A stretch of 64,000 nt of DNA from contig CAKSNZ010000002.1 of assembly GCA_934476515.1 (NCBI GenBank), forward strand, positions 62,001-126,000, read 5' to 3'. This DNA comes from an uncultured Ruminococcus sp. (GTDB lineage Bacteria > Bacillota > Clostridia > Oscillospirales > Acutalibacteraceae). The position numbers were made by a program, and so were the translations under genes. Below, piece by piece: positions 19,616 through 27,866 of the stretch. Below the pieces are notes generated by a model. It searched no databases and was not told the origin of the DNA. It worked only from the letters and a program-made list of their open reading frames with translations. How positions within the stretch are numbered: the first letter of the stretch is position 1; each line of letters starts with the position of its first letter.

Positions 19616-20809
19616 ATGTTGACATTAGACAAAATCTATCACGCTTCTCATGTATTGAAGAATGTTGTTAGAGAAACAAAGCTTGTTGAAGCTCCAAAAA
19701 TCAACCCTGAATGTGAAGTTTATCTAAAGCCTGAATGTTTACAGCTTACAGGTTCATTTAAGCTAAGAGGTTCAGGTTATATGATTTCTCAGCTAAGTGA
19801 TGAAGAAAAGGCACATGGTGTTATTGCTTGTTCTGCCGGTAACCATGCACAGGGTGTTGCACTTGCAGCTACTAAGTATGGCATTAAGTCTTTAATCTGC
19901 TTACCTGATGGTGCTCCTATTTCTAAGGTAGAGGCTACTAAGAACTACGGTGCAGAAGTTTGTATGGTTAAAGGTGTATATGATGACGCTTATGCAAAGG
20001 CTATTGAACTAAGAGATAAATGTGGTTATACATTTGTGCATCCATTTGACGATATTAATGTTATTGCCGGTCAAGGTACTATTGGTCTTGAAATTATGGA
20101 AGAAATGTCCGATGTTGACGCTATTGTTGTACCAATCGGTGGTGGTGGACTAATTAGTGGTGTTGCATTTGCTGCTAAGAAGTTAAATCCAAATATTAAG
20201 GTTTATGGTGTTCAGGCTGCCGGTGCACCATCAATGTACAACTCAATTAAAGAAGGTAAAATCATTAAGCTTGATTCTGTTAATACAATTGCTGACGGTA
20301 TTAAGGTTATGGAACCGGGTGAAAATACATTTAAGTTAGTTTCAGAATATGTTGATGAAATTGTTACAGTAACCGAAGATGAAATTTCTTCTGCTATTCT
20401 TGCACTTATCGAACAACAAAAAATGATTGCTGAAGGTGCAGGTGCAGTTTCTGTTGCTGCTGTAATGTTCAACAAGCTACCTGTTAAGGGTAAGAAGGTT
20501 GTTTGTGTTGTTTCAGGTGGTAATATTGATGTTACTATCCTATCAAGAGTTATCAAGAGAGGTCTTATGAACACAGGCAGAAGTGCTTCCCTATGTATTG
20601 AACTTATGGATAAACCGGGTCAGCTGGAAATGGTTAGTAAGATTATTGCTGATTGTGGTGGTAATGTTATTTCTGTTCATCACGAAAGAGCCAGTGAAAT
20701 TGCCGACATTAACGGTTGTTACCTAAGACTTGTTCTTGAAACAAAGAACTTTGACCATATTGCTATGATTGAAAAAGCATTAAAAGATAATGGCTTTAAG
20801 CTAGTATAA
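19616..20809 (+). CDS. ilvA: Threonine ammonia-lyase (threonine dehydratase)
   Basis: 397 residues; start at 19616 after AGAGGT, because the longer frame would begin inside the terminator. PLP enzyme converting threonine to 2-oxobutanoate plus ammonia. The PLP Lys lies in TGSFKLRGS; the Gly-rich phosphate loop is VPIGGGGLISG. The C-terminal ~80 residues (CIELMDKPGQLEMVSKIIAD) form one ACT domain, as in the short IlvA/TdcB class. Placement behind an Ile-type T-box and before ridA argues for the biosynthetic role. Confidence 0.93.
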   Translation: MLTLDKIYHASHVLKNVVRETKLVEAPKINPECEVYLKPECLQLTGSFKLRGSGYMISQLSDEEKAHGVIACSAGNHAQGVALAATKYGIKSLICLPDGAPISKVEATKNYGAEVCMVKGVYDDAYAKAIELRDKCGYTFVHPFDDINVIAGQGTIGLEIMEEMSDVDAIVVPIGGGGLISGVAFAAKKLNPNIKVYGVQAAGAPSMYNSIKEGKIIKLDSVNTIADGIKVMEPGENTFKLVSEYVDEIVTVTEDEISSAILALIEQQKMIAEGAGAVSVAAVMFNKLPVKGKKVVCVVSGGNIDVTILSRVIKRGLMNTGRSASLCIELMDKPGQLEMVSKIIADCGGNVISVHHERASEIADINGCYLRLVLETKNFDHIAMIEKALKDNGFKLV

Positions 20810-20833
20810 TTTACATATAAAGGAGTAATCAAA

Positions 20834-21208
20834 ATGAGTGAAAAAGTTTACACAAAAAATGCACCTGATGCTATTGGCCCATATTCACAAGCAGTTAAGA
20901 CAGGCAACCTAGTATTTACTTCCGGTCAGATTGCTATTAACCCAGCCAGTGGTAATGTAGAAGCTACTACTATTGAAGAACAAACTCATCAGGTTTGTAA
21001 GAACCTAAAGGCTGTTCTTGAAGAAGCAGGTACTTCCCTAGACAAAGTTGTTAAGACTGTATGTTTCCTAAAGAATATGGAAGACTTCGGTGCTTTCAAC
21101 GGTATTTACGGTGAATACTTTACTGAAAAACCGGCTCGTTCTTGTGTCGCTGCAAAACAGCTACCTAAGGATGTTTTGGTTGAAGTTGAAGTTATTGCTG
21201 AACTATAA
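20834..21208 (+). CDS. ridA: RidA family reactive imine deaminase
   Basis: 124 residues, full family length, with IGPYSQAV near the N-terminus, the catalytic Arg region EKPARSCVAAKQLP and the C-terminal Glu of LVEVEVIAEL. RidA hydrolyses the unstable enamine/imine that PLP dehydratases such as IlvA release, protecting other PLP enzymes. It follows ilvA after 24 bases with AAAGGAG before the ATG and is terminated directly behind, so substrate producer and detoxifier share one T-box-controlled transcript. Confidence 0.94.
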   Translation: MSEKVYTKNAPDAIGPYSQAVKTGNLVFTSGQIAINPASGNVEATTIEEQTHQVCKNLKAVLEEAGTSLDKVVKTVCFLKNMEDFGAFNGIYGEYFTEKPARSCVAAKQLPKDVLVEVEVIAEL

Positions 21209-21230
21209 TAATTAATCTCTATTCACATAG

Positions 21231-21258
21231 CTGTCTACCGTAACGGTAGGCAGTTTTT
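21231..21258 (+). terminator. Terminator of ilvA-ridA
   Basis: Stem CTGTCTACCG / CGGTAGGCAG with loop TAA, followed by TTTTTCTTTT. Confidence 0.85.
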
Positions 21259-21379
21259 CTTTTGTTAAATATAGATTATACCTTATCAAATTAAAGATAT
21301 ATCCTTATCATATAATTGATATTTAATACATAGAATTGTAAAGTGTAAGAAAAAATTTTATAAAATTTGTATATAGGTC

Positions 21380-21408
21380 TTGATATTTTAAACAAAAGGT
21401 TCTATAAT
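21380..21408 (+). promoter_or_regulatory. Promoter of the iron alcohol dehydrogenase gene
   Basis: TTGATA (21380-21385), 17-base spacer, perfect TATAAT (21403-21408). About 10 bases downstream lies an imperfect inverted repeat AATTGTTAAG / AATATCAATT (about 21419-21438) that could be an operator. Confidence 0.65.
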
Positions 21409-21484
21409 GTTAATAAATAATTGTTAAGAATATCAATTATGACAAAATAAGAAATTATATTTAATATAAATGGAGGTAATTAAA

Positions 21485-22702
21485 ATGGCAAGATTTACTC
21501 TTCCAAGAGATCTTTATCACGGCAAAGGAGCTCTTGAAGCACTAAAAGATTTTAAAGGTAAGAAAGCTATCGTATGCGTAGGTGGCGGTAGTATGAAACG
21601 CTTTGGTTTCCTAGACAAGGCAGTTTCTTACCTAGAAGAAGCAGGTATGGAAGTTAAGTTATTTGAAGGTATCGAACCTGACCCATCAGTTGAAACTGTT
21701 ATGAAGGGTGCTCAGGCTATGCTTGACTTTGAACCTGACTGGATTGTTGCAATGGGTGGTGGCTCACCAATTGATGCTGCAAAGGCAATGTGGATTAAGT
21801 ATGAATATCCTGACATTAGTTTTGAAGATATGTGCAAGGTATTCGGTATTCCTAGTCTAAGAAAGAAAGCACATTTCTGTGCTATTTCTTCAACATCAGG
21901 TACTGCTACAGAAGTTACAGCATTCTCAATTATTACAGACTACTCAAAGGGTATTAAGTATCCTATTGCTGACTTTGAAATTACACCTGATGTAGCTATT
22001 GTTGACCCTGACCTAGCAGAAACAATGCCTAAGAAGTTGGTTGCTCATACAGGTATGGACGCTATGACACATGCTATTGAAGCATATGTTTCTACTGCTA
22101 ACTGTGACTACACAGACCCTCTTGCTCTACACGCAATTAAGATGATTCAGAGCGACCTAATCGGTTCTTACAATGGTGATATGGAAAAGAGAGACAATAT
22201 GCACAATGCTCAGTGTCTTGCAGGTATGGCATTCTCAAATGCTCTACTAGGTATTGTTCACTCAATGGCACATAAGACAGGTGCTGCTTTTGCTGACTAT
22301 GGTGCACATATTATCCATGGTGCTGCTAATGCTATGTATCTACCAAAGGTTATTGCATTTAATGCAAAGAATGAAACAGCTGCTGAAAGATACGGTCAGA
22401 TTGCTGACTTTATGCACCTTGGTGGTGACTCACTTGATGAAAAGATTTCTCTACTTATTGACCATCTAAGAGGTATGAATGATGAACTAAATATTCCTCA
22501 TTGCATCAAGAACTATGGTCCTGACTCATATCCAACAGAACAGGGCTTTGTACCTGAAGATGTATTCCTAGAAAGACTACCTGAAATTGCAAAGAATGCT
22601 ATTGCTGATGCTTGTACAGGTTCTAATCCTCGTATTCCTACACAGGAAGAAATGGAAAAACTTCTCAAGTGCTGTTATTATGATACAGAAGTAGATTTCT
22701 AA
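21485..22702 (+). CDS. Iron-containing alcohol dehydrogenase
   Basis: 405 residues from the ATG at 21485, which follows GGAGGT. Group III Fe-ADH: nucleotide-binding VAMGGGSPIDAAKA, then metal ligands in GMDAMTHAIEAY (Asp, His), HSMAHKTGAAF and HIIHGAANA (His). It resembles the C-terminal half of AdhE and clostridial butanol/ethanol dehydrogenases and probably reduces acetaldehyde with NADH during fermentation. Strong promoter, strong ribosome site and CTA-biased leucine codons like those of ppdK suggest high expression. Single-gene unit. Confidence 0.93.
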   Translation: MARFTLPRDLYHGKGALEALKDFKGKKAIVCVGGGSMKRFGFLDKAVSYLEEAGMEVKLFEGIEPDPSVETVMKGAQAMLDFEPDWIVAMGGGSPIDAAKAMWIKYEYPDISFEDMCKVFGIPSLRKKAHFCAISSTSGTATEVTAFSIITDYSKGIKYPIADFEITPDVAIVDPDLAETMPKKLVAHTGMDAMTHAIEAYVSTANCDYTDPLALHAIKMIQSDLIGSYNGDMEKRDNMHNAQCLAGMAFSNALLGIVHSMAHKTGAAFADYGAHIIHGAANAMYLPKVIAFNAKNETAAERYGQIADFMHLGGDSLDEKISLLIDHLRGMNDELNIPHCIKNYGPDSYPTEQGFVPEDVFLERLPEIAKNAIADACTGSNPRIPTQEEMEKLLKCCYYDTEVDF

Positions 22703-22720
22703 TTTTATAACACATACTAT

Positions 22721-22755
22721 AAAAGGCTATTACTATTGTAATAGCCTTTTTTCTT
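22721..22755 (+). terminator. Terminator of the alcohol dehydrogenase gene
   Basis: Perfect 13-bp stem AAAAGGCTATTAC / GTAATAGCCTTTT with loop TATT and a T-run. Confidence 0.9.
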
Positions 22756-22773
22756 GAAAGGAAGGTAATTGTT

Positions 22774-23397
22774 ATGAAAAGAACTGTTGATGATAAGGGA
22801 TTTACACTAGAGGAATTTTTACAAAATTACAAAGCTAAGGACTACCCTAAACCATCTGTAATTGCTGATATTGTTTTATTTTCTATAAAAGAAAATAAAG
22901 TTCAAGTATTACTGATAAAAAGAGGTGGTCATCCATTTCTTGACCATTGGGCATTACCCGGTGGATTTGCTGAAAGTGATGAAACAATCTTTGATACTGC
23001 AAAACGGGAACTTTATGAAGAAACTTCTATTAAAGATATACCTATCGAAGAAATCGGTGTGTTCTCTTCCCCAAATCGTGACCCTAGAAGTTGGACAATG
23101 ACAGATTCATTTCTTGCTATTGTTGATAAAGACAAGATTAAGCCTATAGCCGGTGATGATGCAAAAGATGCAAAGTGGTTTGATATTAAGATTAATGACA
23201 GTGATGATAAGGTTAAATTAGTTTTAAACAACAAGGATGAAAATGAAATTATTAATATAGAACTTGAAAAAAATATAACTAAAGGTGTTACAAAAAATAA
23301 TGCTGACTTTAAAATTATTAGTAATGATGGACTGGCATTTGACCATGGTGAAATAATTTGTAAAGCACTTACAAAAATAGGGTTCATAATTTGTTAA
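22774..23397 (+). CDS. NUDIX hydrolase
   Basis: 207 residues. The Nudix box runs from ALPGGFAESDE through KRELYEETSI (about residues 68-90) and holds the REXXEE metal-binding Glu residues. An N-terminal ~25-residue extension and a C-terminal ~60-residue region surround the fold. Such proteins hydrolyse nucleoside diphosphate derivatives, for example ADP-ribose or NDP-sugars; the substrate cannot be told. No DNA-binding domain like that of NrtR regulators is evident. It begins after GAAAGGAAGG, just behind the alcohol dehydrogenase terminator. Confidence 0.88.
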   Translation: MKRTVDDKGFTLEEFLQNYKAKDYPKPSVIADIVLFSIKENKVQVLLIKRGGHPFLDHWALPGGFAESDETIFDTAKRELYEETSIKDIPIEEIGVFSSPNRDPRSWTMTDSFLAIVDKDKIKPIAGDDAKDAKWFDIKINDSDDKVKLVLNNKDENEIINIELEKNITKGVTKNNADFKIISNDGLAFDHGEIICKALTKIGFIIC

Positions 23398-23416
23398 TAT
23401 TTTTTGTTTAAATACC

Positions 23417-23444
23417 TTGAAAAATGAAATCTTTATGTTATAAT
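23417..23444 (+). promoter_or_regulatory. Promoter of the GH31 gene
   Basis: TTGAAA (23417-23422), 16-base spacer and TATAAT (23439-23444), with TG one base upstream (extended -10). Confidence 0.65.
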
Positions 23445-23479
23445 CTTTATGATAATTAGAAAGAATTAGGAGATTTTAT

Positions 23480-25363
23480 ATGAATATTAAAAAATACAGA
23501 TTTGGCGAACCATTCTGTACAGATTCTACTGTAATTGATTTGCAAATTGAGAAGGAAAGCCCTGACTATATTTCTTTAAAAGAAGATAACCTATTTATCT
23601 CTATGTCACTAAATGATAGTGATGCTATTTATGGTCTTGGTGAACAAATGGGTGGTATTAACAAAAGAGGCAGAAAGTATCGTTCATTCTGTTCAGATGA
23701 CCCTTGCCACACAGAAGAAAAGGAAGCACTGTATGGTGCACACAACTTCTTCATTATTAGTGGTGAAACAACAGTTGGTTACTTTATTGATTTTCCGGGT
23801 ACTGTTCACTACGATATGGGCTTTACTGTTGAAGATGAAATTACAATTTCACTGGAAGGTAAAGACGCTGACTTCTATGTAATTAACGGTGAAAACGAAC
23901 TTGAAGTTGTTAAGAACTTTAGAGAACTAATCGGTAAAAGTTATATGCCTCCAATGTGGGCATTTGGTTATCAGCAAAGTAGATGGAGCTATGCTAACAA
24001 AGAACAAGTTGATGCAGTTGTTGATAGCTATGAAAAGGCTGATATTCCACTTGATTCTGTAATTCTTGATATTGACTATATGGATCATTACAAGGACTTT
24101 ACAATTGATGATAAAGCATTCCCTAACTTTGAAAGCTATGTAGCAGAACTAAAGAAAAAAGGAATTAGACTAATTCCTATTATTGATGCAGGTGTTAGAT
24201 GTGAAGATGGCTTTGATGTTTATGAAGAAGGTGTAAAGAACAACTACTTCTGCAAGGATAGAAACGGTGATGACTTTAAGGCAGCAGTATGGCCGGGCAT
24301 TTGTTGTTTCCCTGACTATCTAAAAGCTGACACAAGAAAATGGTTTGGTGACAAGTTCCACACACTAACTGACAAGGGTATTGAGGGTTTCTGGATTGAT
24401 ATGAATGAACCTGCCCTATTCTTCTCAATGGAAGGCTTTAAGAAAGCAGTTGACTTTGTTAAGCAGTATAATGGTGAAGACCTTGATTGTTGGGACTTCT
24501 TTGAATACAGAGATCAGTTCTCTAAGCTATCAAACAGTATTGATGACTACAAGAATATGCACCACCTAGATGGCAAATACAGCCACTATGATGTTCACAA
24601 CCTATATGGTTATATGATGACAAGAGGTGTTGGTGAATGTTTGCCAAAGGACACTCTCCTATTCTCCAGAGCATCATGCATTGGCTCACATAGATACGGC
24701 GGTATTTGGACAGGTGATAACACATCTTGGTGGAGTCACATCCTACTTAACCTAAGAATGTTACCATCACTAAATATGTGTGGTTACATTTATACAGGTG
24801 CTGACTGTGGTGGTTTTAACGGTAATGCAAGTAGAGAACTTGTAATCAGATGGATGCAGTTATCTGTATTCACTCCACTATTTAGAAACCACTCTGCTAT
24901 TGGTACAAGAAATCAGGAAGCATATGCATTTAGCAACAACAAGGAATTTAAGGATGTTATTGAAGTTAGATACAGACTTATTCCTTACCTATATGACCTT
25001 GCTAAAAAGTGTGCTGAAAACAATGAAATGATGTTTAAACCACTTGCATTTGAATATAAGGATGCACTATCTAAGGAAACTGATGACCAGGTTCTTCTTG
25101 GTGATGAAGCTATGATTGCACCTGTTTACGAACAGAATAAATCAGGCAGAACAGTATATCTACCGGAAGAAATGACATTCTACAAGCTTTCAGGCAACAA
25201 GGTTGTACATAAAGAGAAACTTGAAAAAGGTGTACACTTTGTAAATGTTGCACTAAATGAAGTACCTCTATTTGTACGAAAAGGCAAGAAAATTCCACTA
25301 TGCAACACAGGTAAAAATGTTGACAATCTTGACACAACAATTGTAGAATATCTAGAAGGCTAA
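23480..25363 (+). CDS. GH31 alpha-glucosidase
   Basis: 627 residues, cytoplasmic (no signal peptide). GH31 landmarks are the N-terminal beta domain (IYGLGEQMGG), YQQSRWSYANKEQVD, DIDYMD, the nucleophile region GFWIDMNEPALF, and the acid/base segment GGIWTGDNTSWW. It should release glucose from the non-reducing ends of alpha-glucans or related glycosides; the size fits the compact bacterial GH31 enzymes. Own promoter and terminator. Works in the same metabolic area as the GH13 enzyme and GlgB elsewhere in the window. Confidence 0.93.
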   Translation: MNIKKYRFGEPFCTDSTVIDLQIEKESPDYISLKEDNLFISMSLNDSDAIYGLGEQMGGINKRGRKYRSFCSDDPCHTEEKEALYGAHNFFIISGETTVGYFIDFPGTVHYDMGFTVEDEITISLEGKDADFYVINGENELEVVKNFRELIGKSYMPPMWAFGYQQSRWSYANKEQVDAVVDSYEKADIPLDSVILDIDYMDHYKDFTIDDKAFPNFESYVAELKKKGIRLIPIIDAGVRCEDGFDVYEEGVKNNYFCKDRNGDDFKAAVWPGICCFPDYLKADTRKWFGDKFHTLTDKGIEGFWIDMNEPALFFSMEGFKKAVDFVKQYNGEDLDCWDFFEYRDQFSKLSNSIDDYKNMHHLDGKYSHYDVHNLYGYMMTRGVGECLPKDTLLFSRASCIGSHRYGGIWTGDNTSWWSHILLNLRMLPSLNMCGYIYTGADCGGFNGNASRELVIRWMQLSVFTPLFRNHSAIGTRNQEAYAFSNNKEFKDVIEVRYRLIPYLYDLAKKCAENNEMMFKPLAFEYKDALSKETDDQVLLGDEAMIAPVYEQNKSGRTVYLPEEMTFYKLSGNKVVHKEKLEKGVHFVNVALNEVPLFVRKGKKIPLCNTGKNVDNLDTTIVEYLEG

Positions 25364-25374
25364 TTACTATAAAT

Positions 25375-25424
25375 AACAAAAGCTGAGTTTGATTATTTAT
25401 TTCAGACTCAGCTTTTGTTATATA
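25375..25424. terminator. Terminator of the GH31 gene
   Basis: Perfect 14-bp stem AACAAAAGCTGAGT (25375-25388) / ACTCAGCTTTTGTT (25406-25419); U-rich in the 3' arm on the plus strand. Confidence 0.75.
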
Positions 25425-25448
25425 CTATTACTTTTTATTGTAACAAAA

Positions 25449-25470
25449 AAGGCACTGAAAACAGTGCCTT
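25449..25470 (-). terminator. Terminator of the 25475 gene
   Basis: Stem AAGGCACTG / CAGTGCCTT, loop of four, followed on the minus strand by TTTTTTG. Confidence 0.9.
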
Positions 25471-25474
25471 AATT

Positions 25475-26464
25475 TTATCTCTTATATTTATTTGGAATAA
25501 TGATTTCTGATGTATCCTGCTTTAGCTTTTTCTTCTTTGGCTTATCAGCAGGTTTTACATAATGAACATCTTTAAAATCTTCTTCATCATAATCATCACC
25601 GTAGTCCTCAGCACCACCGTGAGCTGACTTTGCATGAGAAGAAATATTCTGTGTTTCTTCAGGTTCTGCATTTGTATCGGAAGAAATTTCATCAAAGTTA
25701 TCTTCTTCATCATCTTCAATAATTGCATGAGAACCACTAACATCAGATTTGTTAGATTTAACTTTTACATTAGGTAAACCTTTTCTCTTGTTTCTTATTT
25801 TCTTAATTGTAAAGATTACGAAAATTATGATACAGATTAAAGCTAATGCAAATGAAACTAATGCAAGAGTTGAAGCCCAATTTAGATTATTAATGAAAGC
25901 ATCCCAACCTGTAGCCTTTTCACTATTTTTAATATAGTCAAATGGGCTTGAGCTTTTACCTTTTGATTTATTTTTAGATAATTCTTTTGAGATTTTATCC
26001 CAATCACTATCTTTTAGCTCAGTATCATCAATCTCCTTAACATTTTTGTATGTAGGAGTGGTAGTTTCAGCGTTTTCGCTACCTGTGTCAGTATCGCTAT
26101 TGCTATCAGCATTAGTGTCTGTATCTGTATCAGAATTATTATCTGATACTTCACCATCATCATCGTAGAAATTATAACTAGCAGTGTTCACATTGTCATT
26201 TGAATTATTGCTATTGTTATCAACTACCGGTGCTTGAGTATAATCCTGAGCATATGTATATGCATTAACATTATTATTAGCCGGTTCTTGTGACTGAGTA
26301 TAAACAGGTTCTGTATTTACAACTGCCGGTGCAGTTGTATAGACTGCTTCTTGGCTATTGTCAACATAATCCTCAGCATTTGCTACTGTTGCAAATGAAA
26401 GAGTTGTAATTGACAATACGCAAACTCCACATATACAGATAAATTTCTTTAATCTATTAATCAT
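25475..26464 (-). CDS. Membrane-anchored protein with acidic tail, function unknown
   Basis: 329 residues, not recognised. It has a signal peptide (MINRLKKF, core, ATVANA), then a ~120-residue low-complexity region rich in Asn, Asp, Thr and Ser, a single membrane helix near residues 195-220 (TLALVSFALALICIIIFVIF) followed by basic residues, and a ~100-residue cytoplasmic tail with Glu/Asp runs and a Lys-rich end (KPKKKKLKQ). The topology is outside-in, like a surface sensor or tether. It lies 41 bases behind the foldase-like lipoprotein gene on the same strand. Confidence 0.7.
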   Translation of the reverse strand: MINRLKKFICICGVCVLSITTLSFATVANAEDYVDNSQEAVYTTAPAVVNTEPVYTQSQEPANNNVNAYTYAQDYTQAPVVDNNSNNSNDNVNTASYNFYDDDGEVSDNNSDTDTDTNADSNSDTDTGSENAETTTPTYKNVKEIDDTELKDSDWDKISKELSKNKSKGKSSSPFDYIKNSEKATGWDAFINNLNWASTLALVSFALALICIIIFVIFTIKKIRNKRKGLPNVKVKSNKSDVSGSHAIIEDDEEDNFDEISSDTNAEPEETQNISSHAKSAHGGAEDYGDDYDEEDFKDVHYVKPADKPKKKKLKQDTSEIIIPNKYKR

Positions 26465-26505
26465 AAAAAGTAGCTCCGTACTGTTAGAAAATTGTTTAAC
26501 AAATC

Positions 26506-27711
26506 TTACTTAGAAGAAGTTGTTGATGTGCTTGTTTCTTCTGGCTTTTCCCAGAACATATCAGGGTCATACTTATTAACTACAGATTCGTTAACTTCAC
26601 ACTTAAGTGCCTTAGCTTCTTTCTGTAGGAATTTGTTGTAATCATCATTCTTCATTTTTTGAAGAACATTCTTCCTAGTAGAATCATCCTTAGTTAGATA
26701 TTCCTTTTCGCCATCCTTAGTGTTTTGCTTCTGGATAACATAAATTGTCTTGGAATCATCTTTACCGATTGTAACAGCCTTAGCTTCGTTAACTTTCATA
26801 TCAACAAGCTTCTTAGCTACATCTTCACCAATTGAAGAAGAACTTAGGTTGTCCTTATCAAGTAGCTCACAACCCTTTTGAACTGTATCACTAGCCTTTG
26901 AAGAACTCTTTGTAGCCTTTAGATACTTTGTACACTGATCTTCCATTGTTGAACCGTTGTTAATAGCCTTAGCATAAGATTCTGCATCAGATGTTAACTG
27001 CTTCTGCTTCTTAGAATCATAAGCCTTTGATGTCTGCTGACCTGATTTATCAGTTGTTGTTTCTGATAGAGGTACTGTAAAGTATGTGTAGTATGTGTAG
27101 TTGTCATCAAAGAACTTCTGTAGGTCTGAGTCAGGAACTTCTTCTGAACCACCCTTACCATACATTAAATCAAATAACTTCTGCTGTTTACCGGACATAT
27201 TGTACTGTAGTTCCTGATAGCTTTCCTTAGAAATACCATAAGGTTCCAGAATATCCTGTTCCGGTGTTGTTGAGTAACCCATCTGTGAGTAATACTCAGC
27301 CATATAACCCAGTGTCCAGTCCTTTTCAGCCTGTTCAGCATAAGATGCTTCATCAACTGTAGCATTTAGACTATCTAGCTTACTGTCAAGATAAAGAGCT
27401 TCTCTAAGAGTTAAATCAGCCTTATCCTTAATCCAATCAGAAGCTACTGCTTCCTTACCGTCATCATCCTTAATCTTTAAATCAAGGAAACTTTCATCTT
27501 TCTTGTAACCATCTGCTTTCTCAGCATAAGTCTTAGCTTGGTTATAAGCATTGTAAAGAGCAAAAATATAAACACCAATTGCCTTTTCATTTTTGCCTTC
27601 TTTGTAAGACCACTGAGCCTTTGTACTGATTGGAGTACAAGCTGCTGCTGATACCATAATTGCACCTGCAACTGTACCAGCCATTACTTTTTTAATATTC
27701 TTAAAATTCAT
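26506..27711 (-). CDS. PrsA/SurA-like extracytoplasmic foldase lipoprotein
   Basis: 401 residues from the ATG at 27711 (GGCAGGT upstream; the longer frame lacks a site). Lipoprotein signal with lipobox SAAAC. The mature protein is mostly helical, with repeated Tyr/Ala/Lys segments like the chaperone lobes of PrsA/SurA; the middle shows a degenerate parvulin-like stretch (about VPDSDLQKFFDDNY to TIYVIQKQNT). Downstream of mfd is a frequent place for such peptidyl-prolyl isomerase genes in Firmicutes. Whether it keeps isomerase activity cannot be judged. Confidence 0.72.
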   Translation of the reverse strand: MNFKNIKKVMAGTVAGAIMVSAAACTPISTKAQWSYKEGKNEKAIGVYIFALYNAYNQAKTYAEKADGYKKDESFLDLKIKDDDGKEAVASDWIKDKADLTLREALYLDSKLDSLNATVDEASYAEQAEKDWTLGYMAEYYSQMGYSTTPEQDILEPYGISKESYQELQYNMSGKQQKLFDLMYGKGGSEEVPDSDLQKFFDDNYTYYTYFTVPLSETTTDKSGQQTSKAYDSKKQKQLTSDAESYAKAINNGSTMEDQCTKYLKATKSSSKASDTVQKGCELLDKDNLSSSSIGEDVAKKLVDMKVNEAKAVTIGKDDSKTIYVIQKQNTKDGEKEYLTKDDSTRKNVLQKMKNDDYNKFLQKEAKALKCEVNESVVNKYDPDMFWEKPEETSTSTTSSK

Positions 27712-27866
27712 TTGATTATACCTGCCTTTAGGATAATATAACATAATAATATAACATAAGATGTATTATACAATAATTCAATCAAAAAGTCCATAAAAAA
27801 CACTAAAAATTCATAAAATCAACGATTTTTTCTTTTTTTTTGTACTTTTATGTAGGAATTTGTCTA

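Noticed and set aside
21419..21438. Rex operator in front of the alcohol dehydrogenase gene
   Set aside because: Left half TTGTTAA fits, but the right half and spacing do not match TTAACAA; kept only as an imperfect inverted repeat.
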